This document shows positions 1 through 6,142 of a stretch of 10,743 bases of DNA, one piece after another. Under the pieces are notes generated by a model, which was not told the DNA's origin, searched no databases, and saw only the letters and a program-made list of their open reading frames with translations. The position numbers and the translations under genes were made by a program. Position 1 is the first letter of the stretch. Each line of letters opens with the position of its first letter. The DNA is from JAYQUR01 sp038133505 (lineage in GTDB: Bacteria > Pseudomonadota > Alphaproteobacteria > MPNO01 > UBA830), in contig JAYPTI010000117.1 of assembly GCA_038133505.1 (NCBI GenBank), positions 1 through 10,743 of the forward strand, in the 5' to 3' direction.

Positions 1-179
1 CCGATGCCAGCGGTGACCAGTTCGGCGTCGTCGGTGAACAGGCCGACATTGTAGTCGTTGCCCTCGACGACGATGGGCGATGCCGAGATCGTCTTGATCG
101 CGATACCCTGCTCGTCATTGATCTGCCAAAGCCGGTGCTTGACGACCTCGAAGGTGACGGGATCGATGGAAGTACTCAC
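1..179 (-). CDS. hyuB: Hydantoinase B / oxoprolinase family subunit, N-terminal part (cut by window edge)
   Basis: This is the beginning of a HyuB-type subunit, which works with HyuA in ATP-dependent opening of hydantoin or 5-oxoproline-like rings. Only about 59 residues are visible, running off the left edge. The start (DPVTFEVVKHRLWQINDEQG, then a GNDYNVGLFT segment) is the typical HyuB N-terminus: a DPVT-E-V-HRL opening followed by an invariant-looking NDEQG. I place the start at the GTG at 179-177, because the stop codon of the upstream hyuA (178-176) overlaps it in the four bases GTGA, a classic translational-coupling arrangement. It must share a transcript with hyuA. Substrate (5-oxoproline, N-methylhydantoin or another cyclic amide, or an acetone-carboxylase-like role) cannot be told from this fragment. 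Family assignment is secure; exact function is not. Confidence 0.9.
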   Translation of the reverse strand, partial: MSTSIDPVTFEVVKHRLWQINDEQGIAIKTISASPIVVEGNDYNVGLFTDDAELVTAGI

Positions 180-2293
180 GAGATGTCTCCCGGATCGATG
201 TCGAGATTGCCGAAATCGTCGAGCGTCGCCGTGGCGCCGGACGGCAACCAGATCGTCGTGGTGTCGCGCTCGATTACGGCGGGGCCGCTAACGGGGTTAC
301 CGGGCGCGAGAGTTTGGAAATCGTGGATGTCGGCGGCGGTCCAGCCGCGGCCGCGGATATAAACGTCGCGGGTGTGCACAGTCTCCGGCGCGGCCGGTCC
401 GGCGGCGAGTTTCGCCAGCGGCGGGCGCGCCGTCGGGTGGATCGCCTCGACGCGGTAGCTGATCAGCTCCAGCGGAGTCACGCTCCGCGTCGTGCCGGCG
501 CCGAACCGGCGCTCGTAATAGGTCTCGAAATCGCGCTTGAGCATCTCGATCGCCCCGGAATCGAGGGTGGGGGCGGGCGAGTCCAGCGTAACCTCGTTCA
601 TCTGTCCCTGATAGCGCATCTCGATCCGCCGCCGGTAAGTGCAGGCGGCAGGATCGATGCCCGCCTCGCGCATGTCGGCGGCGGCGCGCTCCTCGAGGGC
701 CGCGAAGTGGCGGTTCACGGTCTCGGCGGCGGCCGCATCGAGGCGCAGCGGCTCCGACTGCGCGTGCGCGTAGACGATGTCGGCGATGGCGATGCCGAGG
801 GCCGAGAACACCGGGCCGGCGAACGGCAGCACGAGCTTCCGCATGCTGAGCTGGCGTGCGAAGCCGGCGCAGTGCGCGCCTGTCGCGCCGCCATAGGCAT
901 AAAGCGCGAAGGCGTTGGGGTCGTGGCCGCTCTCGATCGAGACTTTGCGGATCAGATTCGCCATGTGTGCGTTGACGAGTTCAATGATGCCGGCGGCCGC
1001 GTCATGAATGTCCATCTCCAACGGTTTCGCGATCTTCTCCGCGATGGCCTTCTCGGCGAGATCGCGGTCGAGCGTATAGGCGCCGCCGAAGAAATTGTCC
1101 GGATCGATGATGCCGGTCGCGATCAGCGCGTCTGTGACGGTCGGCTCCTTGCCGCCGCGGCCGTAGGCGGCCGGTCCCGGATCGGCGCCGGCGCTCTGCG
1201 GGCCGACATGGAGGCGGTAGCCGTCAGTCCAAGCGATCGAGCCGCCACCGGCGCCGATGGTCACCAGCTTGACCGCCGGCAGCGTCACCGGCAGGCCCTG
1301 GTCGAGGAACGGGCGCGGATCTTCCTCCAGCGTGTCGCCGTCGATCAGCCCGACGTCAAAGCTGGTGCCGCCCATGTCGGCAGTGATGATCCTGTCGTGG
1401 CCGAGCGCGTCACCGAGGAAGCGCGCCGCAACCAGCCCGCCGACGGGCCCCGAGTTCACCACCGAGACCGCCTGCTTGCCGATGTTGGCGGCCCGCGCCG
1501 CGCCACCGTTCGACGTGATGACCTGGACCGGGTGGCCGAGCCCGTCGCCATTGAGGCCACCGTCGAGCTTGCCGATATAGTCCTGCGTCACCGGGCCGAT
1601 GAAGGCGTTAACGGCGGTCGTCACGGCGCGCTCGAACTCGCCCATCTTGGGCGCGATTTCGGACGACAGGCTGACCGGCAGGCCGGGTGCGATGCGGCTC
1701 GCCAGCTCGCCGATCCGCTGCTCGTGTTCCGGGTTGCGGAATGACCACAAAAGGCAGATCGCAAGGCTTTCCATGCCGTCGTCGAGCAATGCGCGGATGG
1801 CTTTTTCGGCGCTCGCGAGGTCGAGCGGCGTGACGATCCTGCCGTCCGGGCCGACGCGCTCGTATACGCCGCGCACCATGCGGCGCGGCACCAGAGGCGG
1901 CGGCGGCTCTGTGTGCAGGAAATCCATCGCCTTGGCCTGCGGCAGCCCGCCGACGCGCCCGACCGGCCCGCGGCCGATGGCGAGTATGTCCTCGAACCCA
2001 GCGGTGAACAGCGCGCCGACCTTAGCGCCCTTGCGCTGGATCAGCGCGTTGGTCGAGACCGTGGTGCCGTGGGCAAAGAGATCGGTGCGGACGAGGATAT
2101 CGCCGACGGACGTGTTGAGCGCGGTTGCCGCGCGCGACAGCACGTCGAACACGCCGCTCTCCGGCGCGCCCGGCGTCGAGAACGCCTTCTCGGTCCGGAT
2201 CGTCCCGTCGTCGCCGATCAGCACCAGGTCGGTGAAGGTGCCGCCGGTATCGCATCCGATATGGGCGAAGCGGACGGGTCGGGGGCTGTCCAT
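176..2293 (-). CDS. hyuA: Hydantoinase / 5-oxoprolinase subunit A (N-methylhydantoinase A family), 705 aa
   Basis: This is the ATP-handling subunit of a HyuA-HyuB enzyme in the cytosol. The N-terminal domain (about residues 10-190) opens with the ASKHA phosphate loop DTGGTFTD at 15-22, followed by FAHGTTVSTNAL at 73-84 and the RRMVRGVYERV segment near 137-147. The central hydantoinase A domain (about 210-500) has SNGG near 261-264, NSGPVGG near 280-286, the second phosphate motif DMGGTSFDV at 306-314, and a glycine-rich GAGGGSIAW followed by a GPQSAGADPGPAAYG loop. A C-terminal domain completes the protein, and the length is normal for the family (about 690-720). The ATG at 2293 has an AGGGA-type ribosome-binding site a few bases upstream. 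The gene ends by overlapping the start of hyuB in GTGA. The family includes 5-oxoprolinase, N-methylhydantoinase and acetone carboxylase relatives; the sequence alone does not choose between them. Confidence 0.93.
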   Translation of the reverse strand: MDSPRPVRFAHIGCDTGGTFTDLVLIGDDGTIRTEKAFSTPGAPESGVFDVLSRAATALNTSVGDILVRTDLFAHGTTVSTNALIQRKGAKVGALFTAGFEDILAIGRGPVGRVGGLPQAKAMDFLHTEPPPPLVPRRMVRGVYERVGPDGRIVTPLDLASAEKAIRALLDDGMESLAICLLWSFRNPEHEQRIGELASRIAPGLPVSLSSEIAPKMGEFERAVTTAVNAFIGPVTQDYIGKLDGGLNGDGLGHPVQVITSNGGAARAANIGKQAVSVVNSGPVGGLVAARFLGDALGHDRIITADMGGTSFDVGLIDGDTLEEDPRPFLDQGLPVTLPAVKLVTIGAGGGSIAWTDGYRLHVGPQSAGADPGPAAYGRGGKEPTVTDALIATGIIDPDNFFGGAYTLDRDLAEKAIAEKIAKPLEMDIHDAAAGIIELVNAHMANLIRKVSIESGHDPNAFALYAYGGATGAHCAGFARQLSMRKLVLPFAGPVFSALGIAIADIVYAHAQSEPLRLDAAAAETVNRHFAALEERAAADMREAGIDPAACTYRRRIEMRYQGQMNEVTLDSPAPTLDSGAIEMLKRDFETYYERRFGAGTTRSVTPLELISYRVEAIHPTARPPLAKLAAGPAAPETVHTRDVYIRGRGWTAADIHDFQTLAPGNPVSGPAVIERDTTTIWLPSGATATLDDFGNLDIDPGDIS

Positions 2294-2324
2294 TGAGCCT
2301 ATCCCTGTGGACGTTGCGATGGCG

Positions 2325-2379
2325 GGCGGGTCCCTCGGGTTCGGCCGAAGGCCGACCCGAAGTCATGTTGGGACCCGCC
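2325..2379. repeat. Nested palindrome between hyuA and the SDR gene
   Basis: The outer arms GGCGGGTCCC (2325-2334) and GGGACCCGCC (2370-2379) are perfect reverse complements. Inside them, 2335-2360 forms a second hairpin of 11 base pairs with one bulged T and a GAA loop. There is no T-run, so it is not a standard intrinsic terminator for the SDR gene, although it could stall or protect the transcript running from the SDR gene into hyuA. Its nested structure and position between genes resemble dispersed REP-like or BIME-like elements. Whether it occurs elsewhere in the genome cannot be seen here. Confidence 0.6.
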
Positions 2380-2411
2380 CCTAAGGACGGTCAGATATAC
2401 CCTTAGTAGGG

Positions 2412-2428
2412 GCCGGTCTAAGACCGGC
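2412..2428. repeat. Short palindrome GCCGGTCT-A-AGACCGGC
   Basis: This is a perfect 8-base inverted repeat with a single central base. As RNA it would fold as a 6-bp stem with a 5-base loop. It sits 32 bases after the larger nested palindrome, and the two may be parts of one composite intergenic element covering 2325-2428. It has no coding potential or T-run. An operator site is an alternative explanation. Confidence 0.5.
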
Positions 2429-2472
2429 TCGCGACCGGAGGGAATCGCGCGATCCATACAACCGTCCCCGCC

Positions 2473-3258
2473 TCAATGCATGAACTGGCCGCCGTCGACG
2501 TTCAGCGTCTGGCCGGAGATGAAATCGGCCCCGTCGGACAGCAGGAACATCACCGCGCCACACAGATCCTCCGGGAACTGGTGGCGCTGGATGCAGCGGT
2601 CAGACGGCGGCGCATTGGTCTGGGCGTAGGCGCCCGACGACGAGACCTGCGTGTCCGAGAGCGTGAAGCCCGGCGTGATCGCATTGACGCAGATATTGTC
2701 GACGCCGACCTCGCGCGACAGCGACCGGGTCAGCCCGATCACGCCCGCCTTGGAGGTGGAATAGTGCAGCCGGTTGGGCGAACCGTTCCAGAAACGCCCC
2801 GACGAGATGTTAACAATCTTGCCGCCGCCGCCTTCCTTCATGTACGGGAAGACCGCCTTGCAGCAGGCGAAGATGCCTCGCAGGTTGACGGCCATCACCG
2901 CGTCCCATTCCTCGTCGGGGATGAGCTTCCAGTCGCGGCGCTCCAGCACGCTCATCAGCGAGGCGTTGTTCACCAGCCCGTCGATGCGCCCGAACGCCTC
3001 GACCGCGGTGGCGGCCATCGCGTCGGCCCGGTCCTGTTTCGAGACGTCGGTCGTCGCCGTCACCGCCTCGCCGCCGAATCCACGGATCTCCGCGACCGTG
3101 TCCTCGTTCGCCTCGTGGTCGATATCGGCGACCACGACCTTGGCGCCCGCCCTCGCGAATTCGCGGCAATAGACCTTGCCGATGCCCTTGCCGCCGCCAG
3201 TGACGATGACGACCTTACCGTCGATGGAAAGGGGGTTGGTGCGCTGAAAATCCGCCAT
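2473..3258 (-). CDS. Classical short-chain dehydrogenase/reductase (SDR), 261 aa
   Basis: This is an NAD(P)-dependent oxidoreductase of the classical SDR fold, probably cytosolic and tetrameric like its relatives. Visible motifs are the nucleotide-binding TGGGKGIG at 20-27, Asp45 at the end of the second strand (VVVADID; an acidic residue here usually favours NAD over NADP), Asp71 in TTDV, NNAS at 97-100, Asn125, Ser152/Ser153, the catalytic YSTSK at 166-170, and TPG at 196-198. The C-terminus FISGQTLNVDGGQFMH is the usual SDR ending. Length is normal (about 250-260). The ATG at 3258 is preceded by AGGAGG (3270-3275). It lies 179 bases upstream of hyuA on the same strand, so it may be co-transcribed and act on the same catabolic substrate. 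SDR substrate cannot be predicted from these motifs. Confidence 0.93.
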   Translation of the reverse strand: MADFQRTNPLSIDGKVVIVTGGGKGIGKVYCREFARAGAKVVVADIDHEANEDTVAEIRGFGGEAVTATTDVSKQDRADAMAATAVEAFGRIDGLVNNASLMSVLERRDWKLIPDEEWDAVMAVNLRGIFACCKAVFPYMKEGGGGKIVNISSGRFWNGSPNRLHYSTSKAGVIGLTRSLSREVGVDNICVNAITPGFTLSDTQVSSSGAYAQTNAPPSDRCIQRHQFPEDLCGAVMFLLSDGADFISGQTLNVDGGQFMH

Positions 3259-3475
3259 GGTCTGTTGCCTCCTGAGCGCCCAGTTCGGGGCCGCGCAAAG
3301 GCGCAGCAGTCGGGCTGTTTTACCGAATTCGTTCGGTTTCTAACTATCGGTCCGAAGATACGCGGGACGCGGGGGAGGGGGCAAGGGGCGGATACCCGAC
3401 CGCTGCGCTTGTCTCGGGAAAGAGGGCCACCTAGGCTCTGAGCGGTATCCCCAGCGCAGCACCGAAGGCCGTCCC
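3259..3475. promoter_or_regulatory. Divergent intergenic region (SDR / VOC) with a TetR-like palindrome
   Basis: This 217-base stretch separates the divergently transcribed SDR and VOC genes and must carry at least their leaders. The palindrome ACCGAA-TTCG-TTCGGT at 3322-3337 is perfect over six bases per arm. It lies in the only locally AT-richer patch, where bases such as TTTCTAACTA look promoter-like. CGAA/TTCGG-type palindromes of this size are common operators for TetR-family repressors, but no regulator gene is in the window. A second inverted pair, GGATACC (3390-3396) and GGTATCC (3444-3450), lies in the presumed VOC leader. No convincing -35/-10 pair could be fixed. The VOC ribosome-binding site is GAAGG at 3464-3468; the SDR one is AGGAGG at 3270-3275. 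Confidence 0.4.
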
Positions 3476-4042
3476 ATGACCGATATTCCCGCCCTTCGCC
3501 TCGCCCATATGGGCATGTTCGTACGCGACGTCGACAGGATGGCCGCGTTCTACAAGGAGGTTCTCGGGTTCTACGAGACCGACAGGGGCGAAACGCGGGA
3601 GCGGCAGGTGGTATTTCTGACCCGCAATCCGGCGGCGCATCACCAGCTGGTGCTGTCTTCGGGCCGGCCGGATTCGTCCGGGCCAACGCACGCGATCCAG
3701 CAGATTTCGTTCATGGTCGACGCGCTCGACGATCTGCGCGCCATGCTCGATATCATCTCCGCGCGTCCCGACGTCACCTGGTACGAACAGGTCGATCACG
3801 GCAACGCCTGGTCGCTCTATTTCCGCGATCCCGAGGACAACCGCATCGAGGTCTATCTCGACACGCCGTGGTACGTGGCGCAGCCGCACCGCGTCGATCT
3901 GGACCTGTCGATGACCGACGCAGAAATCCACAGGACGACGGAAGCGCGCCTCAAGAACGATCCGACGCGGGAGCCGATGGACGACTGGCGGCGTGGCCAG
4001 GCGGAAAAGTTGCGGGCGGCCGGGGTGCGGTCCGGCTCCTAA
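3476..4042 (+). CDS. VOC superfamily (glyoxalase / extradiol dioxygenase fold) protein, 188 aa
   Basis: This is a single protein with paired beta-alpha-beta-beta-beta VOC modules, a fold used by metal-dependent ring-cleavage dioxygenases, glyoxalase I and resistance proteins. Module 1 begins LAHMGMFVRDVDRMAAFYKE at about 9-28 with candidate metal ligand His11. The family hallmark at the end of module 2, YFRDPEDNRIEVY at 115-127, contains candidate ligand Glu125. The second ligand position, normally His in an NHIAF-like motif, is Gln76 here (AIQQISFMV, 73-81). This makes the metal site atypical and an extradiol dioxygenase role less certain. Residues 130-188 form a charged tail found in relatives with a DTPWYV-QPH segment. 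The start has a GAAGG site seven bases upstream. The TAA stop overlaps the end of the convergent broken gene. Substrate is unknown. Confidence 0.85.
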   Translation: MTDIPALRLAHMGMFVRDVDRMAAFYKEVLGFYETDRGETRERQVVFLTRNPAAHHQLVLSSGRPDSSGPTHAIQQISFMVDALDDLRAMLDIISARPDVTWYEQVDHGNAWSLYFRDPEDNRIEVYLDTPWYVAQPHRVDLDLSMTDAEIHRTTEARLKNDPTREPMDDWRRGQAEKLRAAGVRSGS

Positions 4043-4869
4043 ACCGCCACCACCTGCCCGCGCCCCATCAGGTAGGCCAGCAGCGGGCGCACCTCGTCCG
4101 CCACTTCCATTTCGTCGAACGCCGTGCCGGTGCGCCCGAGATAGATGTAGAACGCGGTTTTCGGCAGGAACAGCTTGCCGAGGCCTTCCATGATCCCGCC
4201 GTCGAGCCCGTCGTAGAATTCGGTCCGCAGGATGTCGGCGAAATTGTCGACGTCGGTCGCGAACGCCACCGGCTCGCTTTTGTAGAGGCTTAGGAACTGG
4301 CGGACGCGGAAGTGGCGGAAGAATTCCGAGATCAGCACGTGGCAGCCCCAGCCGGTCAGCATGTCGACGTGGGCGAGGAAAAACGCCGTGTCGACAAGCT
4401 GACCGACCGCGGCGCGGCCTGCCTCAGGCGTCTCGTCCTCCTACTCGACCTTGCGGGTGAGCGCGGCCGCGGTCTCCAGCGTGACGGGCTCTGCCATGGT
4501 CATCTCGGCGATGCCGACGATGCTCCCGGCATCGACGTCGTCCCGGGCGGCGAAGCGTTCGCGCGCGTTCGCGCACATGTCGACCTGCGCGTTGGTCACC
4601 GGGCGGAAATTGCCGCGCAGGACCACCACGCTGCGTTTGTAGATTGCGTCCGCCGGAATCTGCACGCGGCCCGCGTCGTCGAACAGCACGGCGCGCGCGA
4701 GGCTCGCCTTGATGAGCTCGAGCGCCATCAGCCGGTTGTCGAGGCGGCCGCGCGCCGGGCCGGAGAACTCGACGAGGTCGATCTCGACGTGACCCCACTT
4801 GTGGTTGTTGGTCAGCCCCCGCAGCAGCTTTTCCGGCGCCCGCCCTTTCGGTCTCAAATATGCTTCGGC
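4039..4869 (-). pseudogene. Broken gene: N-terminally truncated and interrupted by an in-frame TAG
   Basis: Two open segments on the minus strand, 4857-4444 (138 codons) and 4440-4042 (133 codons), lie in the same frame and are separated only by one TAG at 4443-4441. Both read as one protein. The first half contains LLRGLTNNHKWGHVEIDLVE, then a YKRSVVVLRGNFRPVTNAQ segment; the second contains HVLISEFFRHFRVRQFL, YDGLDGGIMEGLGKLF and the end LLAYLMGRGQVVAV. From memory this matches the C-terminal half of a large conserved proteobacterial family of roughly 480 residues, whose database names (nicotinate-nucleotide adenylyltransferase, TonB-dependent receptor) are unreliable. The first half of that family is absent: the reading frame is preceded directly by the GST stop codon, with only a TTG at 4857 as possible start. 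GTC GAG TAG GAG suggests a single GAG-to-TAG change. The two stop codons of this gene and the VOC gene overlap within CTAA (4039-4042). Family recall is moderate; the interruption is directly visible. Confidence 0.75.
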
Positions 4870-5514
4870 TCAGCTGGCCGCGTTGAAGCCCTCGATTGTC
4901 TCCTTCTCGAAGGCGATCAGCTTCTGGACGCTTTCGCGCTGCTGCATACGCTCGAAATGCGCCATCACGTTCGGATAGGCCGACATGTCGAGCTTGAACT
5001 GCGTTGCGCGGCGCGTGCACCAGAAGAAGTGCGCGTCCGGCGAGCGGAAGTCGCCCATGAGCCAGTCCTTGCCCGAGAGCAGGTCGTCGGCGATGGCGAA
5101 GTTCTCGTGTAGCGCTTCCTCGGCATGGGCGACGACGCTGTCGGCGGTGCCGTCGACGTCGCAGACCTTTGCTGGGTTGTTGATGCGGCTGAGATAGGGG
5201 TGGATGCCGCCCGAGCACCACGAATGCAGCGAGATCGCCTCCGACAGGCCCCACGCGTCGGTCGGCATCAGCTTCGCGTCGGGGAACGTGTTGTGGATCC
5301 ACAGGTGCATCGCCGCGTTCTCGGTCATCTTGACGCCGTCGACGATCAGAAGCGGCACTTTGTGCTTCGGGTTCAGCTTCATGAACTCGGGCGACATGTG
5401 CTCGGCCTTGCGGAAGTTGAGCGCGATGGTCTCGAACTCGGCGCCCGCTTCGGTCAGCGAGATATAGGGCGCCATCGCGCAGGTGATCGGTGCGTAATAG
5501 AGCTGGATCTTCAT
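4870..5514 (-). CDS. Glutathione S-transferase family protein, 214 aa
   Basis: This is a cytosolic GST-like protein, which would use glutathione to conjugate, isomerise or reduce small molecules. The N-terminal thioredoxin-like domain (1-80) starts MKIQLYYAPITCAMAPYISL with Cys12 near the usual catalytic position. It continues with LNPKHKVPLL, where Val53-Pro54 is the cis-proline glutathione-binding motif. TENAAM at 64-69 replaces the usual ES pair with Glu65-Asn66. The all-helical C-terminal domain (about 90-214) contains GDFRSPDAHFFW at 154-165, the region of the buried helix cap, although the usual Ser/Thr of that cap is Arg157. The length is standard. A strong ribosome-binding site, AGGAGG at 5521-5526, precedes the ATG at 5514 by six bases. 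The gene is followed immediately by the broken gene in the same frame. It may belong to the same catabolic or detoxification set as the VOC and SDR genes. Confidence 0.9.
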   Translation of the reverse strand: MKIQLYYAPITCAMAPYISLTEAGAEFETIALNFRKAEHMSPEFMKLNPKHKVPLLIVDGVKMTENAAMHLWIHNTFPDAKLMPTDAWGLSEAISLHSWCSGGIHPYLSRINNPAKVCDVDGTADSVVAHAEEALHENFAIADDLLSGKDWLMGDFRSPDAHFFWCTRRATQFKLDMSAYPNVMAHFERMQQRESVQKLIAFEKETIEGFNAAS

Positions 5515-5597
5515 CTTATCCCTCCTTCAGGGGGGCGCGTTGCGGCCACGGGTTCCTTGTATTCGGCGGCGAGTATAGGACAGGTGCATTGCCGCGC

Positions 5598-5680
5598 CTA
5601 GAACGCGCCGACGGCGTCAGCAGGATCAGGAGGATCATCGCCGGTGCGACGTAGCGGATGAGGGCCAGCCACTCCGTTTT
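5598..5680 (-). pseudogene. Possible 3' remnant of a membrane transporter gene, frameshifted
   Basis: On the minus strand the codons from 5680 read as a short soluble start, then EWLALIRYVAPAMILLILL (5674-5618), a clear hydrophobic helix. After this, a shift of one base gives an ending AVGAF followed by TAG at 5600-5598. Endings of the form RY-V-P-ILL-x-L-x-x-G-F are typical of the last helix of sodium:neurotransmitter-symporter-like carriers, which is the basis of this tentative call. A single lost base (near 5618/5617) would reconcile the two parts. An in-frame TAG lies immediately upstream at 5683-5681, exactly where the GC-rich sequence gives way to the AT-rich island. It therefore looks like the stump of a chromosomal gene cut by an insertion. 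Only about 27 residues support this, so family identity is weak. Confidence 0.35.
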
Positions 5681-5883
5681 CTACACCTAAAACTTTCTCA
5701 AAAATTCTGGTCGTCAGTAAGTAGGGTTCGCTCGCTACTCGTTTCAGATGGCTTGGGCAAAATCCGTCCCCATCAATGGTTTGTGAAGCCTGACGGATCG
5801 CCTTGCACGATAAATAAAGGAAACCTGTGTTATCGTCGCTCTCGCCATAGTCTATCCCTTAGTCCCATAGTCCGTGTTCGGGC

Positions 5884-5909
5884 GTAGCGTGCCTATTAAG
5901 CCACGCTAC
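5884..5909. repeat. Inverted repeat GTAGCGTG / CACGCTAC
   Basis: Perfect 8-base arms at 5884-5891 and 5902-5909 flank a 10-base loop. The hairpin lies inside the short 21-codon frame read on the minus strand. There is no T-run on either side, so it is not an intrinsic terminator. It may be a structural RNA element or recombination-site remnant within the island. Confidence 0.5.
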
Positions 5910-5943
5910 AACCGCATCAAACATCAAAGCTGTTCCTCTCTTG

Positions 5944-5970
5944 CCTCAACGCTGGAAAAGCGTTGCGAGG
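5944..5970. repeat. Inverted repeat CAACGCT / AGCGTTG with extended stem
   Basis: Seven-base perfect arms (5947-5953 and 5959-5965) enclose a 5-base GGAAA loop. Three further outer pairs (CCT 5944-5946 with AGG 5968-5970) form past a 2-base bulge. It lies 27 bases upstream of the tRNA-like fragment. It shows no similarity I can see to the missing 5' half of that tRNA. Function unknown. Confidence 0.5.
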
Positions 5971-5996
5971 TCCAATCGGTCTCTTTTAAGAAAGCA

Positions 5997-6046
5997 TGAG
6001 CCTTCTAAGCTTGGGGTCGCAGGTTAGAACCCTGCCGGGCGCGCAA
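5997..6046 (+). pseudogene. tRNA-Arg(TCT) 3' fragment, anticodon arm to discriminator
   Basis: The sequence folds as the 3' two-thirds of a tRNA. The anticodon stem is TGAGC/GCTTG (5997-6001 with 6009-6013), around loop CTTCTAA with anticodon TCT at 6004-6006. It is followed by variable bases GGGTC, T-stem GCAGG/CCTGC (6019-6023 with 6031-6035), acceptor 3' strand CGGGCGC (6036-6042) and discriminator G. The 5' acceptor strand (expected GCGCCCG) and D-arm are absent upstream. The T-loop reads TTAGAAC, so the universal C of TTCGA is A; the terminal CCA is CAA. This is therefore not a functional tRNA gene. Such 3' tRNA copies are left as attachment-site duplications by integrases that use tRNA genes. 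Its position inside an AT-rich island supports that reading. Confidence 0.7.
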
Positions 6047-6089
6047 AAGATCGTAATATATTTTTGCGTCTTAATTTCTTTTTGATGAC

Positions 6090-6134
6090 TGCAAGAAAAA
6101 ATAATTGTTCGGCAAGAAGGAGTTTTTGCTTGCC
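6090..6134 (-). terminator. Possible terminator after the two small membrane-protein genes
   Basis: Arms GGCAAG (6111-6116) and CTTGCC (6129-6134) can pair around a 12-base loop. Read on the minus strand, the hairpin is followed after about ten bases by a run of T residues (complement of the A-run at 6095-6102). It begins nine bases after the stop of the 80-residue gene. The short stem and the gap before the T-run make it a weak candidate. Confidence 0.35.
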
Positions 6135-6142
6135 CCTTGAGC

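Larger units (their letters stand above)
5598..5924 (-). pseudogene. Interrupted open frame at the left end of the AT-rich island
   Basis: An ATG at 5924, preceded by GAGG ten bases upstream, opens a 21-residue peptide (MFDAVVAWLNRHATPEHGLW plus D) that ends at TAA 5861-5859. The same frame then stays open for 86 more codons to TAG 5600-5598, without an obvious start codon near its beginning, and crosses into the GC-rich flank. This is what a gene with one nonsense mutation looks like, but chance cannot be excluded in a stretch this short. A second 34-codon open frame starts at ATG 5848 (stop 5746-5744) in another register over the same bases. I do not recognise either product. The last part (5680-5598) overlaps, in a different frame, the transporter-like remnant; that reading is more protein-like there. 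Confidence 0.25.

Noticed and set aside
314..1744. Long open frame on the plus strand opposite hyuA
   Set aside because: It is Arg- and Ala-rich, matches no family and lies entirely antisense to hyuA; it is a by-product of high GC.
4441..4443. Amber read-through or pyrrolysine insertion
   Set aside because: Other genes here end with TAG (ettA, the 80-residue gene), no pyrrolysine system is visible, and the N-terminal truncation already suggests a dead gene.
5744..5848. 34-codon minus-strand frame in the island
   Set aside because: It starts at an ATG without a clear ribosome-binding site and overlaps another open frame; neither product is recognised.
5900..6010. Group I intron inserted in a tRNA-Arg anticodon loop
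   Set aside because: The anticodon stem and loop are continuous through the insertion point used by such introns.
5971..6046. Complete tRNA gene
   Set aside because: The bases where the 5' acceptor strand should be (TCCAATC) do not pair with CGGGCGC, no D-arm is present and the T-loop is damaged.
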